Below are positions 1 to 7,468 of a stretch of DNA of 9,328 nucleotides, in pieces. Under the pieces are notes generated by a model that did no database searches, was not told the DNA's origin, and saw only the letters and a program-made list of their open reading frames with translations. The stretch is from positions 1-9,328 of the forward strand of contig JBBIRM010000110.1 in the NCBI GenBank assembly GCA_037441765.1. The letters are read 5' to 3'. Source of the DNA: JBBIRM01 sp037441765 (GTDB taxonomy: Bacteria; Desulfobacterota; BSN033; UBA1163). The position numbers and the translations under genes are program-made. Numbering within the stretch: the stretch's first letter is position 1; each line of letters opens with the position of its first letter.

Positions 1-6
1 AAAGGA

Positions 7-1413
7 TTGGAAGGGATCGTCACCATCATACTTGCTGGAGGTAAGGGAACACGAATGAATTCTGATCTGGTCAAGGTCCTTCATCCCCTCCTGGGCGTTC
101 CCATGCTTTATTACCCAATCGACCTCTCTTTAAATGGAATCCAGGCTGAAAAGACAATTGTCGTCGTTGGTCACCAGGCGGATAAGATTAAGGAGGAGTT
201 TAAGCATCTGCCGGTCCAATTTGTTCTGCAAAAAGATCAACTGGGTACAGGCCATGCAGTTCTGCAGGCAATTCCCTATCTTAAAGAATTCCATGGCACA
301 GTATTGGTCCTCTGTGGAGATGTCCCTCTGGTTAAGGCAAACACCATTCGTTCCTTTGTGGATGTATTTTTAGAAAACGAGTCCACCCTCTCAGTGCTCA
401 CTGCCGTGGTGGGAGATCCTACAGGTTATGGCCGAATCATCCGAAGCCCGGAGGGCTGGTTAGAAAGGATCGTAGAGGAAAAGGACGCACTGGAAGAAGA
501 GAGACTGATCCGTGAGATCAACACAGGGATATACTGTGTGAAGGCCCCCTACTTGATCGAGGGTCTAAAAGAGATACGGTCTGAAAATGCTCAAGGGGAA
601 TATTACCTGACAGACCTGGTTCAGATTATCAGGAGAAAAAGATTGAGATGCTCGGCCCATATGGTAGAAAATCCTGTAGAGGTGATGGGGATTAACACCC
701 GAATTGATCTTGCCATCGCCCATGAGGTGCTCAGGCAAGAGAAACTCAGGGAATTGATGCTTTCAGGAGTAACCATCATTGACCCAAAAAACACCTATGT
801 CGATCGGACAGTTGAGATCGGGAGGGATAGCGTCCTCTATCCCAATTGTATCCTCCAGGGGAAGACAAAGATTGGCCAGCGTTGTGTCATCGAATCCAAT
901 TCCAAGATTACCGATTCCCTCATTGGGAATGAGGTGATCATCCGTCCAAACTCAGTCATTACAGAAAGCAGAATCGAGGAGGGTGCCACCATTGGCCCAT
1001 TTGCTCACCTTCGGCCTCTTAGCGAGATTAAGAGCAGGGCGAAGATTGGAAATTTTGTAGAGGTGAAAAAATCAGTCATTGGAAAGGAATCTAAGGCCAA
1101 TCATCTCGCCTACATAGGGGATTCAACAGTTGGAGAAAAGGTGAACATAGGGGCTGGGACGATCACCTGCAACTATGACGGACTGCAGAAGCATCAGACC
1201 GTTATCGAGGATGGAGTCTTTGTTGGATCCAATGTAGAGTTAGTGGCCCCAGTCAAAGTGGGGAAGAATGCCACCATCGGTGCAGGGACCACCGTCACCA
1301 AGAATGTCCCGGAGGGGTCTTTGGCCATCAGCAGGGTGAAACAGAGAAACATTAGGGGATGGAGTGAGAGAAAGAAAAATTTAAATAAAAAACGTACCAA
1401 GAAGAAGGTTTAA
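7..1413 (+). CDS. glmU: Bifunctional N-acetylglucosamine-1-phosphate uridyltransferase / glucosamine-1-phosphate acetyltransferase
   Basis: GlmU acetylates glucosamine-1-phosphate and then transfers UMP to give UDP-GlcNAc, the cytoplasmic precursor of peptidoglycan and lipid A. The N-terminal half is a pyrophosphorylase fold: nucleotide loop LAGGKGTRM at residues 9-17, QLGTGHAV at 78-85, the metal Asp in CGDVPL (D105), NTGIY at 172-176, and N230 in GINTRIDL. The C-terminal half is a left-handed beta-helix of hexapeptide repeats with the acetyltransferase motif NHLAYIGDS (catalytic His about 366, E. coli His363) and ITCNYDG. The 468 residues compare with 456 in E. coli, the excess partly being a Lys/Arg-rich tail. 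The first start in the window is TTG at 7, but AAAGGA abuts it directly and the frame is open to the left edge, so the true start may lie a few codons outside. The loop reads AGG where AAG is usual. glmS follows after 3 nt. Family assignment is near certain; the start is not. Confidence 0.95.
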   Translation: MEGIVTIILAGGKGTRMNSDLVKVLHPLLGVPMLYYPIDLSLNGIQAEKTIVVVGHQADKIKEEFKHLPVQFVLQKDQLGTGHAVLQAIPYLKEFHGTVLVLCGDVPLVKANTIRSFVDVFLENESTLSVLTAVVGDPTGYGRIIRSPEGWLERIVEEKDALEEERLIREINTGIYCVKAPYLIEGLKEIRSENAQGEYYLTDLVQIIRRKRLRCSAHMVENPVEVMGINTRIDLAIAHEVLRQEKLRELMLSGVTIIDPKNTYVDRTVEIGRDSVLYPNCILQGKTKIGQRCVIESNSKITDSLIGNEVIIRPNSVITESRIEEGATIGPFAHLRPLSEIKSRAKIGNFVEVKKSVIGKESKANHLAYIGDSTVGEKVNIGAGTITCNYDGLQKHQTVIEDGVFVGSNVELVAPVKVGKNATIGAGTTVTKNVPEGSLAISRVKQRNIRGWSERKKNLNKKRTKKKV

Positions 1414-1416
1414 CCC

Positions 1417-3246
1417 ATGTGTGGCATCATCGGATATGTTGGCTCTAAAGAAACGACTGAAGTCCTCATCGAGGGCCTCAAGCGACTGGAATACAGAGGT
1501 TATGATTCTGCTGGCATTGCGGTTTTTCATCAGGGCCGAATTGAGATCAGAAGAAAAAAGGGGAAATTGACCAACCTCAAAGAACTGATTGGACAAGAGG
1601 CCTTTGATGGAAGAGCAGGGATCGGCCATACCCGATGGGCTACGCATGGAAGACCTTCTGACGAAAATGCACACCCTCATAAGGCAGGCAGGGTTGCGGT
1701 GGTTCACAATGGAATCATCGAAAACTATCTCGCCCTAAAAGAAGACCTCAAAAAGAAAGGCCACCATTTCACCTCTGAAACAGATACGGAGATCATCTCC
1801 CACCTGATCGATGAATTCCTTCAAGAAGGGTCCCCACCCTTGATCGCTGTGAGAAGAGCGATGGAAAGAATCAAAGGCTCCTATGCCTTGGGCATTTTAG
1901 TTGAAGGAGAGGAAAGGGCCTTGATCGCATGCCGAAATGAAAGCCCATTGGTCATAGGATTGGGAGAAGGTGAATACTTCATCGCATCGGATATTCCTCC
2001 TATCCTTCCCCATACCAGGAATTTTATTTTTATGGAAGATGGGGATATTGCCTATCTTTCCACAGAGGGGATAAAAGTTTTTGATTTGAAAGGAAAGGAA
2101 ATTTCAAGGGATACGAAAAGGGTGGACTGGAGCCCTTTGATGGCAGAAAAGGCAGGCTATAAGCATTTTATGCTCAAAGAGATTTTTGAACAGCCCCGAG
2201 CAGTGATCGATACCATTCGAGGCAGAGTCTCGGAGGAAAAGGGGGATGCTATCTTTGAAGATCTCCATTTAGATCAGAAGGTATTGAAAAAAATAAGAAA
2301 GATCACTCTGATCGCATGCGGGACTTCTTATCATGCTGCCTTGGTTGGCAAGTTTTTCTTTGAGGGATTCTGCCAAATCCCGGTGGAGGTAGATATCGGA
2401 TCAGAGTTTCGATATAGAAACCCCCTCATCGGCGAGTATACCTTGCTCATTGCAATCTCCCAGTCTGGGGAGACGGCTGATACCCTGGCTGGATTGAGGG
2501 AAGGGAAGAGAAAAGGTGCTATGACATTGGCCATCTGTAATGTCGTAGAGTCAAGTTTAGCCAGAGATTCCGACTATGTGATCTATACCCACGCAGGGCC
2601 TGAGATTGGAGTGGCCTCTACAAAGACCTTTATCACCCAATTGGTCATCCTTTTCCTGCTTGCATTAAGGATGGGAAGAGAATTGGGGACAATTTCAGTT
2701 CAAGAAGGAAGGGCCCTCATTGAGGAACTGATTAAGATCCCACATCTGATGGAAGAGACGCTTAAATCTTCAAAGCAGGTGATTCAGATTGCAAAGAAGT
2801 ATCTTCATGCCAAAGACTTCCTTTACTTGGGAAGGGGGATCAATTACCCCATTGCCCTTGAAGGGGCACTCAAGTTAAAGGAAATCTCTTATGTTCATGC
2901 GGAAGGTTATCCTGCTGGCGAGATGAAGCATGGTCCTATTGCCTTGATCGATCGGGAGATGCCTGTGGTTGTCTTGGCCCCAAAAAACGATGTTTATGAA
3001 AAAATCCTCTCCAATATAGAAGAGGTGAAGGCAAGGGAGGGGATGGTGATCGCCCTTGCCTCTCCATCGGATCGAGAGATTGGCAGGAAGGTGGATGATG
3101 TGATCTACATCCCTGAAACCCATCCATCCCTCGCCCCCATCCTCCTCACCATCCCTCTACAACTTTTGGCTTACTATATGGCCGATTTTAAAGGAACCGA
3201 TGTAGACCAACCCAGAAATCTGGCAAAAAGCGTCACTGTTGAATAA
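1417..3246 (+). CDS. glmS: Glutamine--fructose-6-phosphate aminotransferase (isomerizing)
   Basis: GlmS makes glucosamine-6-phosphate from fructose-6-phosphate and glutamine, the committed step toward UDP-GlcNAc. The protein begins MCGIIGYVG, so Cys2 becomes the N-terminal nucleophile of the class II glutaminase after Met removal. The glutaminase domain also shows HTRWATHGRPSDENAHPH and VHNGIIENY. Two SIS sugar-isomerase domains follow, with ACGTSYHAA (about 300-308), SQSGETADT (348-356), STKTF, and the second-SIS segment ending GEMKHGPIALID. The C-terminus DVDQPRNLAKSVTVE carries the conserved Lys604 (E. coli Lys603). Length 609 equals that of E. coli. The start ATG lies 3 nt after the glmU stop, with a purine-rich GAAGAAGG at 1401-1408 inside the last glmU codons acting as ribosome site, so the two genes are very likely co-transcribed and coupled. 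There is no room for a glmS ribozyme leader; control must act on the glmU promoter upstream or post-transcriptionally. Confidence 0.97.
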   Translation: MCGIIGYVGSKETTEVLIEGLKRLEYRGYDSAGIAVFHQGRIEIRRKKGKLTNLKELIGQEAFDGRAGIGHTRWATHGRPSDENAHPHKAGRVAVVHNGIIENYLALKEDLKKKGHHFTSETDTEIISHLIDEFLQEGSPPLIAVRRAMERIKGSYALGILVEGEERALIACRNESPLVIGLGEGEYFIASDIPPILPHTRNFIFMEDGDIAYLSTEGIKVFDLKGKEISRDTKRVDWSPLMAEKAGYKHFMLKEIFEQPRAVIDTIRGRVSEEKGDAIFEDLHLDQKVLKKIRKITLIACGTSYHAALVGKFFFEGFCQIPVEVDIGSEFRYRNPLIGEYTLLIAISQSGETADTLAGLREGKRKGAMTLAICNVVESSLARDSDYVIYTHAGPEIGVASTKTFITQLVILFLLALRMGRELGTISVQEGRALIEELIKIPHLMEETLKSSKQVIQIAKKYLHAKDFLYLGRGINYPIALEGALKLKEISYVHAEGYPAGEMKHGPIALIDREMPVVVLAPKNDVYEKILSNIEEVKAREGMVIALASPSDREIGRKVDDVIYIPETHPSLAPILLTIPLQLLAYYMADFKGTDVDQPRNLAKSVTVE

Positions 3247-3251
3247 ACACT

Positions 3252-3280
3252 TTGCATGCCTCGTTTTAAAGTATTAAAAT
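3252..3280 (+). promoter_or_regulatory. Candidate sigma-70 promoter for the helicase gene
   Basis: TTGCAT at 3252-3257 and TAAAAT at 3275-3280 are separated by exactly 17 nt. The -10 matches TATAAT in five of six positions, while the -35 matches TTGACA in only three. It starts 6 nt after the glmS stop and would give a leader of about 100 nt before the helicase ATG. It is plausible because no other promoter-like pair stands out in this gap, but AT-rich DNA yields such matches by chance. Confidence 0.35.
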
Positions 3281-3319
3281 GTTAAGTGCTGACAGAAAAG
3301 GTCTTGTCTCAATTAATAC

Positions 3320-3368
3320 CAAATGTCAAAGTTCAAAGGAATTCCAAGATCAAAATTTCCAAATATTC
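3320..3368 (+). repeat. Degenerate CAAA-type tandem-like intergenic repeat
   Basis: The stretch can be read as consecutive short units that each begin with CAA(A): CAAATGT (3320), CAAAGTT (3327), CAAAGGAATT (3334), CAAGAT (3345), CAAAATTTC (3351) and CAAATATTC (3360). Unit length varies from 6 to 10 nt, so it is not a clean microsatellite. A related piece, TCCAAATTCCAAAG, occurs at 8961-8974. Such A/C-biased filler is something I recall from deltaproteobacterial-type intergenic regions. No function is evident, and it would lie in the 5' leader of the helicase mRNA. Confidence 0.35.
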
Positions 3369-3389
3369 TGTAAACCGAGAGTATAATCT

Positions 3390-5651
3390 ATGTCCCTTCT
3401 CAATGATCTCAACCCTCCGCAGAAGAAGGCGGTTTTAGAAACAGAAGGACCAATTCTGGTCTTTGCAGGGGCAGGAAGTGGAAAGACAAGGGTCTTGACT
3501 TATCGAATCGCCTACCTGATTCAAGAGAAAGGGGTCCCTCCTTGGAATATCTTTGCTGTCACTTTCACCAATAAGGCTGCAGAAGAGATGAGGGAGAGGG
3601 TGGAAAGGCTTCTTGGAAGGTCAGCCCGAGGGGCCTGGATCTCAACCTTTCACTCAGCCTGCGCTCGAATATTGAGGCAACATATCGAACTCTTGGGGTT
3701 TAGGAAGAATTTCGTTATCTATGACGAACAGGATCAGGAGCGACACCTTAAAAACGTGATGAGGGAATTGGAACTCGACTTCCGAATGTTTCACCCGAAG
3801 GCCTTTCAATCAGCCATCGACCATTTAAAGAACGAAGGCATTACTCCAGACCAATATCATCCTTCTCCCTTTAACATCTTTCAGAAAAGACTGGCCTTGG
3901 TTTACCAGAGATACCAGGAAGACCTCCACCGAAATAATGGGCTCGATTTCGGTGATCTTCTCCTCTTTGTCAAAATCCTTTTTAAACGTTTCCCAGAAGT
4001 TCTAAAAACTTATCAGACCCTATGCCGTTATGTGATGGTCGATGAGTTTCAGGATACCAATCTGATCCAGTATCATCTCATCAAACAGATTGTGGCGGAT
4101 CACCAAAACCTATGCGTTGTAGGAGACGATGATCAATCCATTTACCGGTGGAGAGGGGCAGAGGTAGGTAATATTCTAAATTTTGAAAAGGATTTTTCTA
4201 ATGCGAAGGTCATCACCCTGGAGCAGAACTATCGTTCCACTCAAAACATTCTTCAGGCAGCCAATCACATGGTGCGCCAAAATCGCATGAGGAAGGAAAA
4301 GGCTCTCTGGACGGAGAACCTCGAGGGAGACCCCCTGACCCTTTATGTGGCTGAGGATGAGAAGGACGAGGCCAGGTTCATCGTCCAAAAAATAGAGGAG
4401 TGGATTCAATCCTCTTCAAAGGGGATTAAAACTTATCGCGACATCGCTGTCTTTTATAGAATTAATGCCCAATCCCGAGCCATTGAAGAAGAACTGGTGA
4501 AAAACAGGATTCCCTATACTGTAGTGGGAGGTTTGAAGTTTTATGAACGTAAAGAGATCAAAGACATCCTGGCCTATCTCAGGCTGATAACAAATACTTC
4601 AGATGGCCTGAGCCTGAAGCGAATCCTCAATGTCCCCCCCAGGGGGATTGGTGAAAAGACCATAGAGAAGTTGGAAGGTTTCTCAAGGGGAAAGGGGATT
4701 TCCCTTTACGAAGGGATGAAACAGTCTCTTAAGGAAGAGTGGCTTTCTTCCTCCATTAGAACAAAGATAGAAGATTTCATCCAAATGGTCGAGGAGATGA
4801 AAGAGGAGGCCAAAACCCTCTCTCTCAGCGGACTTACCTTAAACCTCCTTAGGAGGACAGGGTATCTCCAGAGATTGAAAGAAGAGTCGACCGATGAGGC
4901 CTATTCAAGATTGGAAAACATCGAGGAACTGATTAATGTGATGACAGAATATGAAAAAAGCGATGAGGAAGTTTCGATTGAGTCATTTTTGGATAAGGTC
5001 TCCCTGGTCACTGATGTGGATCTCTATGAAGATAAGGGGAATCGAGTCTCCCTGATGACACTTCATTGTGCAAAAGGGCTTGAGTTTCCAGTGGTCTTCA
5101 TCGTTGGGGTTGAGGAGGGGCTCCTACCCCACTATCGAAGGGGAGAAGAGATCGAGGATATGGAGGAGGAAAGGAGGCTTTTCTATGTAGGAATTACCCG
5201 CTCAAAAGAGAAGATCTTTCTTTCAAGGGCGGAGAGAAGATCCACCTTTGGAATCGGCCGGGCCAATCTCCCCTCTCGTTTTCTTGAAGACCTTCCAATG
5301 GAATTAATCCAGTTTGAAGAGAGACCACAAAGTGGAAAAACCCTTTTCCCAGAAGAACCCATCGGAGTCCTCTATCAAGAGCATAGGATTGGTTATGAAC
5401 GGGAATTCCAAGAAGAAAGGGAGTTTCCTGAAAATCGAGTGTTAACCGATTCAATGAAGGAGGTGACCTGGATTCCTGAAGGATTTATCCCCCTTCAAAT
5501 AGGGATGAAGGTAAGACATCCAAAATTTGGTGAAGGAAGGGTTCATTCCATAGAGGGAATGGATGGAGATCAAAAAGCAACCATCTTTTTTCAAACGGTT
5601 GGGAGCAAACGTCTAAAAGTCCGTTATGCAAGATTGGAGATCCTCGAATGA
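3390..5651 (+). CDS. uvrD: ATP-dependent 3'-5' DNA helicase of the UvrD/PcrA (superfamily 1A) group
   Basis: This protein would unwind DNA in nucleotide excision repair, mismatch repair and replication-fork maintenance. All superfamily 1 motifs are present in order: Q motif around NPPQKKAVL (8-16), Walker A AGAGSGKT (26-33), Ia TFTNKAAEEM (58-67), Ib STFHSACARIL, Walker B/motif II DEFQDTN (218-224), III GDDDQSIYRWRGA (245-257), IV QNYRST (279-284), V MTLHCAKGLE (556-565), and VI FYVGITRSKE with Arg604. The last 49 residues (705-753), GMKVRHPKFGEG onward, form the Tudor-like domain that in PcrA/UvrD binds RNA polymerase, supporting this assignment over Rep. The length, 753, is slightly above the usual 720-740. 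An in-frame TAA at 3384 makes ATG 3390 the first usable start; its ribosome site is weak (GAGAG at 3377-3381). The choice between the names uvrD and pcrA is conventional. It is intact, with no missing catalytic residue. Confidence 0.95.
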   Translation: MSLLNDLNPPQKKAVLETEGPILVFAGAGSGKTRVLTYRIAYLIQEKGVPPWNIFAVTFTNKAAEEMRERVERLLGRSARGAWISTFHSACARILRQHIELLGFRKNFVIYDEQDQERHLKNVMRELELDFRMFHPKAFQSAIDHLKNEGITPDQYHPSPFNIFQKRLALVYQRYQEDLHRNNGLDFGDLLLFVKILFKRFPEVLKTYQTLCRYVMVDEFQDTNLIQYHLIKQIVADHQNLCVVGDDDQSIYRWRGAEVGNILNFEKDFSNAKVITLEQNYRSTQNILQAANHMVRQNRMRKEKALWTENLEGDPLTLYVAEDEKDEARFIVQKIEEWIQSSSKGIKTYRDIAVFYRINAQSRAIEEELVKNRIPYTVVGGLKFYERKEIKDILAYLRLITNTSDGLSLKRILNVPPRGIGEKTIEKLEGFSRGKGISLYEGMKQSLKEEWLSSSIRTKIEDFIQMVEEMKEEAKTLSLSGLTLNLLRRTGYLQRLKEESTDEAYSRLENIEELINVMTEYEKSDEEVSIESFLDKVSLVTDVDLYEDKGNRVSLMTLHCAKGLEFPVVFIVGVEEGLLPHYRRGEEIEDMEEERRLFYVGITRSKEKIFLSRAERRSTFGIGRANLPSRFLEDLPMELIQFEERPQSGKTLFPEEPIGVLYQEHRIGYEREFQEEREFPENRVLTDSMKEVTWIPEGFIPLQIGMKVRHPKFGEGRVHSIEGMDGDQKATIFFQTVGSKRLKVRYARLEILE

Positions 5652-5667
5652 CTTAACTAAGAAATTT

Positions 5668-5672
5668 GGAGG
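5668..5672 (+). promoter_or_regulatory. Ribosome binding site that fixes the ACT-protein start
   Basis: GGAGG lies 4 nt before ATG 5677. An earlier in-frame ATG at 5626 has no such site and would overlap the helicase gene by 26 nt, so the downstream ATG is preferred. Confidence 0.8.
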
Positions 5673-5676
5673 CGCC

Positions 5677-6219
5677 ATGAAGAGCTACTTTATCCTTTCA
5701 GCCATTGGAAAAGATCGGCCTGGAATTGTGGCTGATGTCTCAGAAGTGATTTATGAATGTGGGGGGAATATCGAGGATTCGAGTATGAGCCTCCTTCGAA
5801 ACCACTTTGCCCTTTTACTCCTCTTTTCAACAGAAAGGGAAGAGGTTAAGCATAAACTTGCTACTGCCCTAAAACGCCTGGAGTGGGAGAAAAACTTGAC
5901 AGTCTTCTACTCTCCCATCACCTTTGAAGAGGCCCATCCCAAAATCAAGGAGGAGTCTCAACGTTTCAGAATCACCACTTCTGGGATTGACCATGCAGGT
6001 ATTGTCTTCAGGGTCTGCCGACTCCTTGCGGATAGACGAATCAATATTGTAGATATGAAGACTCATCGGTTGCTTTCCGCAGAAAGTGGAACACCCATTT
6101 TTGAGATGGAAATAGAAATTGATGTCCCCCTTTCAGTTCCAGAACAGGGGTTAAGGGACGATCTTCATCACCTTGCAAGCGAGTTGATGATCGACCTGGT
6201 TTTGGTAAAAGAGGTTTAA
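5677..6219 (+). CDS. Tandem ACT-domain protein, GcvR-like
   Basis: The product is 180 residues with two ACT domains. The first spans about residues 4-78 (SAIGKDRPGIVADVSEVIYE, then GGNIEDSSMS) and the second about 96-178 (TSGIDHAGIVFRVCRLLADR, then INIVDMKTH and a beta strand IFEMEIEIDVP). The D-R/H-x-G-I-V signature in both domains is typical of amino-acid-binding ACT folds. The two-domain layout and length match the glycine cleavage system repressor GcvR and its relatives, which in E. coli act by binding GcvA rather than DNA. No DNA-binding or catalytic domain is visible. It begins 25 nt after the helicase stop and is probably co-transcribed with it. No gcv genes or GcvA-type regulator lie in the window, so the target is unknown; the role as a glycine or other amino-acid sensor is inferred from the family. 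Confidence 0.85.
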   Translation: MKSYFILSAIGKDRPGIVADVSEVIYECGGNIEDSSMSLLRNHFALLLLFSTEREEVKHKLATALKRLEWEKNLTVFYSPITFEEAHPKIKEESQRFRITTSGIDHAGIVFRVCRLLADRRINIVDMKTHRLLSAESGTPIFEMEIEIDVPLSVPEQGLRDDLHHLASELMIDLVLVKEV

Positions 6220-6233
6220 AATCCCTCCAACAA

Positions 6234-6273
6234 AATCCTTCTGCACTGCCCAAAAGAGGCAGGCAGAAGGATT
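6234..6273 (-). terminator. Intrinsic terminator of the leftward operon, possibly bidirectional
   Basis: Left arm AATCCTTCTGC (6234-6244) pairs perfectly with GCAGAAGGATT (6263-6273). After a single bulged A (6245), CTGCC (6246-6250) pairs with GGCAG (6258-6262), leaving a 7-nt loop. On the minus strand the hairpin is followed by TTTTGTT, a modest T-run, so it fits the end of the peptidase operon. On the plus strand it is followed by AAAGAAG, so termination of the ACT gene from the other side would be weak or would need Rho. The right arm overlaps the peptidase stop codon. Confidence 0.75.
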
Positions 6274-7444
6274 AAAGAAGAAATCTGGCCCCCGCCAATG
6301 TAAATATCTTAACAGACTGAATAAGTTTTGAAATCTCTACATATTCGTTGGGTTGATGGGCCAATGCGGCGTTGCCTGGACCACAGATGATCATGGGGGT
6401 TTTGAGAACAGGAACAAAGGCTACCGCATCCGTATAATATCGAACCCCCTTTGGTACTGGCCTTTCTCCTGTCACCTCTTCAACAATTTCAAAAAAACCT
6501 TTTACCACGGGTTCATTCGGTGATGTCTCAATAGGGATACGGTCATTGATTACCCTGACCGAAGCCTTAAAATCAGGAATTCTCTTGCTCAGATCTGAGA
6601 TCAGATTTTCGACCTGCCTGACCATTTCCTTGTGATCCTGACCGGGAACTGTCCTCATATCTACAGTCACCGCACAATGATCTGGGACGACATTGGTCTT
6701 CACCCCTCCAGCAATCGTGTTAATGCTCTGGGTGAACCCTCCCAAAAGTGGATGTTCTTTAAAAGGAAAGACAAACTTTTGCAATTCAGTGATAAACGAA
6801 ATCATCATCATCACTGCATTCCGACCCAACTCTGGCATCCCACCATGGGCTGTTTTCCCGTGGGTTGTAATCTCTAACCATAGTGCCCCTTTCTCTGCAA
6901 TGAAGACCTCATTGTTGCTCGGCTCAGGGATCATCACAGCCTGAACAGGTCCAAGGTCTTTCCGTTGAGCAATGGAGGTGGCTCCGATGGAGTCCACTTC
7001 TTCGCCTGCTGTAACAGCCAATATCAGATCCCCTTGAAGAGGGAGCCGAGCCTCTTTAATGGTCTTTACCGCTACCATCAAGACAGCAAGTCCGCCTTTC
7101 ATATCCGCAGAACCCCGACCCCAAACTCTTCCCTCAACGACCTCCCCACCAAAAGGTTCATTGCTCCACTTCTCACTACCTACAGGAACAGTATCCAGAT
7201 GGGCATTGAAAAGAAGACCTAGCTTTTTACGAGCACTTCTTTGGCAGGCTAATACGCTTGCCCGGGTCGGGCTATGGTTTATCAGTTCAACTTCCAGACC
7301 AGCCTCCTTTAAATATGAGGAAACATATTCTGCCACTGGAAGTTCATCCCCGGGTGGATTCACGCTTCTGATTCGAATCAATTCCTGACAGAGTTTTACA
7401 ACCTCTGCCTCATTGATAGAACTTATTAGATTTTTTATATCCAT
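6272..7444 (-). CDS. M20-family metallopeptidase (ArgE/DapE/aminoacylase-1 type)
   Basis: This is a cytoplasmic di-metal amidohydrolase that cleaves an amide bond to free an amino acid from a peptide, acylated amino acid or related compound. The metal and catalytic residues are all present: His82 and Asp84 in NAHLDTVPVG, Asp114 in GRGSADMKGG, the general base Glu148 with metal Glu149 in TAGEEVDS, Glu174 in IPEPSN, and His363 in LAHQPNEYV. GKTAHGGMPELGRNA (196-210) belongs to the dimerisation domain and holds the substrate-contacting His200. There is no signal peptide. The length of 390 is normal for the family. GGAGG at 7457-7461 lies 12 nt before the ATG, a rather long spacer. It is the last gene of a three-gene leftward operon, 24 nt after a membrane-protein gene. 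No arg or dap genes are nearby, so neither symbol is justified; the substrate is unknown and presumably supplied by the adjacent membrane proteins. Confidence 0.93.
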   Translation of the reverse strand: MDIKNLISSINEAEVVKLCQELIRIRSVNPPGDELPVAEYVSSYLKEAGLEVELINHSPTRASVLACQRSARKKLGLLFNAHLDTVPVGSEKWSNEPFGGEVVEGRVWGRGSADMKGGLAVLMVAVKTIKEARLPLQGDLILAVTAGEEVDSIGATSIAQRKDLGPVQAVMIPEPSNNEVFIAEKGALWLEITTHGKTAHGGMPELGRNAVMMMISFITELQKFVFPFKEHPLLGGFTQSINTIAGGVKTNVVPDHCAVTVDMRTVPGQDHKEMVRQVENLISDLSKRIPDFKASVRVINDRIPIETSPNEPVVKGFFEIVEEVTGERPVPKGVRYYTDAVAFVPVLKTPMIICGPGNAALAHQPNEYVEISKLIQSVKIFTLAGARFLL

Positions 7445-7468
7445 ATCTTTTTAGAACCTCCGAAAGAA

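Noticed and set aside
3264..3279. Inverted repeat TTTTAA/TTAAAA after glmS as a terminator
   Set aside because: The stem is only A-T pairs with a 4-nt loop and no T-run, too weak to terminate; it also overlaps the candidate promoter.
3382..3387. Perfect TATAAT two bases before the helicase ATG
   Set aside because: As a -10 element it would start transcription inside the reading frame, and no -35 lies 16-18 nt upstream; probably chance in AT-rich sequence.
5626..5676. Longer N-terminus for the ACT-domain protein from ATG 5626
   Set aside because: It would overlap the helicase gene, has no ribosome site, and adds 17 residues outside the ACT fold, whereas ATG 5677 has GGAGG 4 nt upstream.
6632..7388. 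Several open frames of 80-110 codons on the plus strand across the M20 gene
   Set aside because: They lie opposite a gene with intact catalytic motifs, overlap one another, and have no recognisable protein features.
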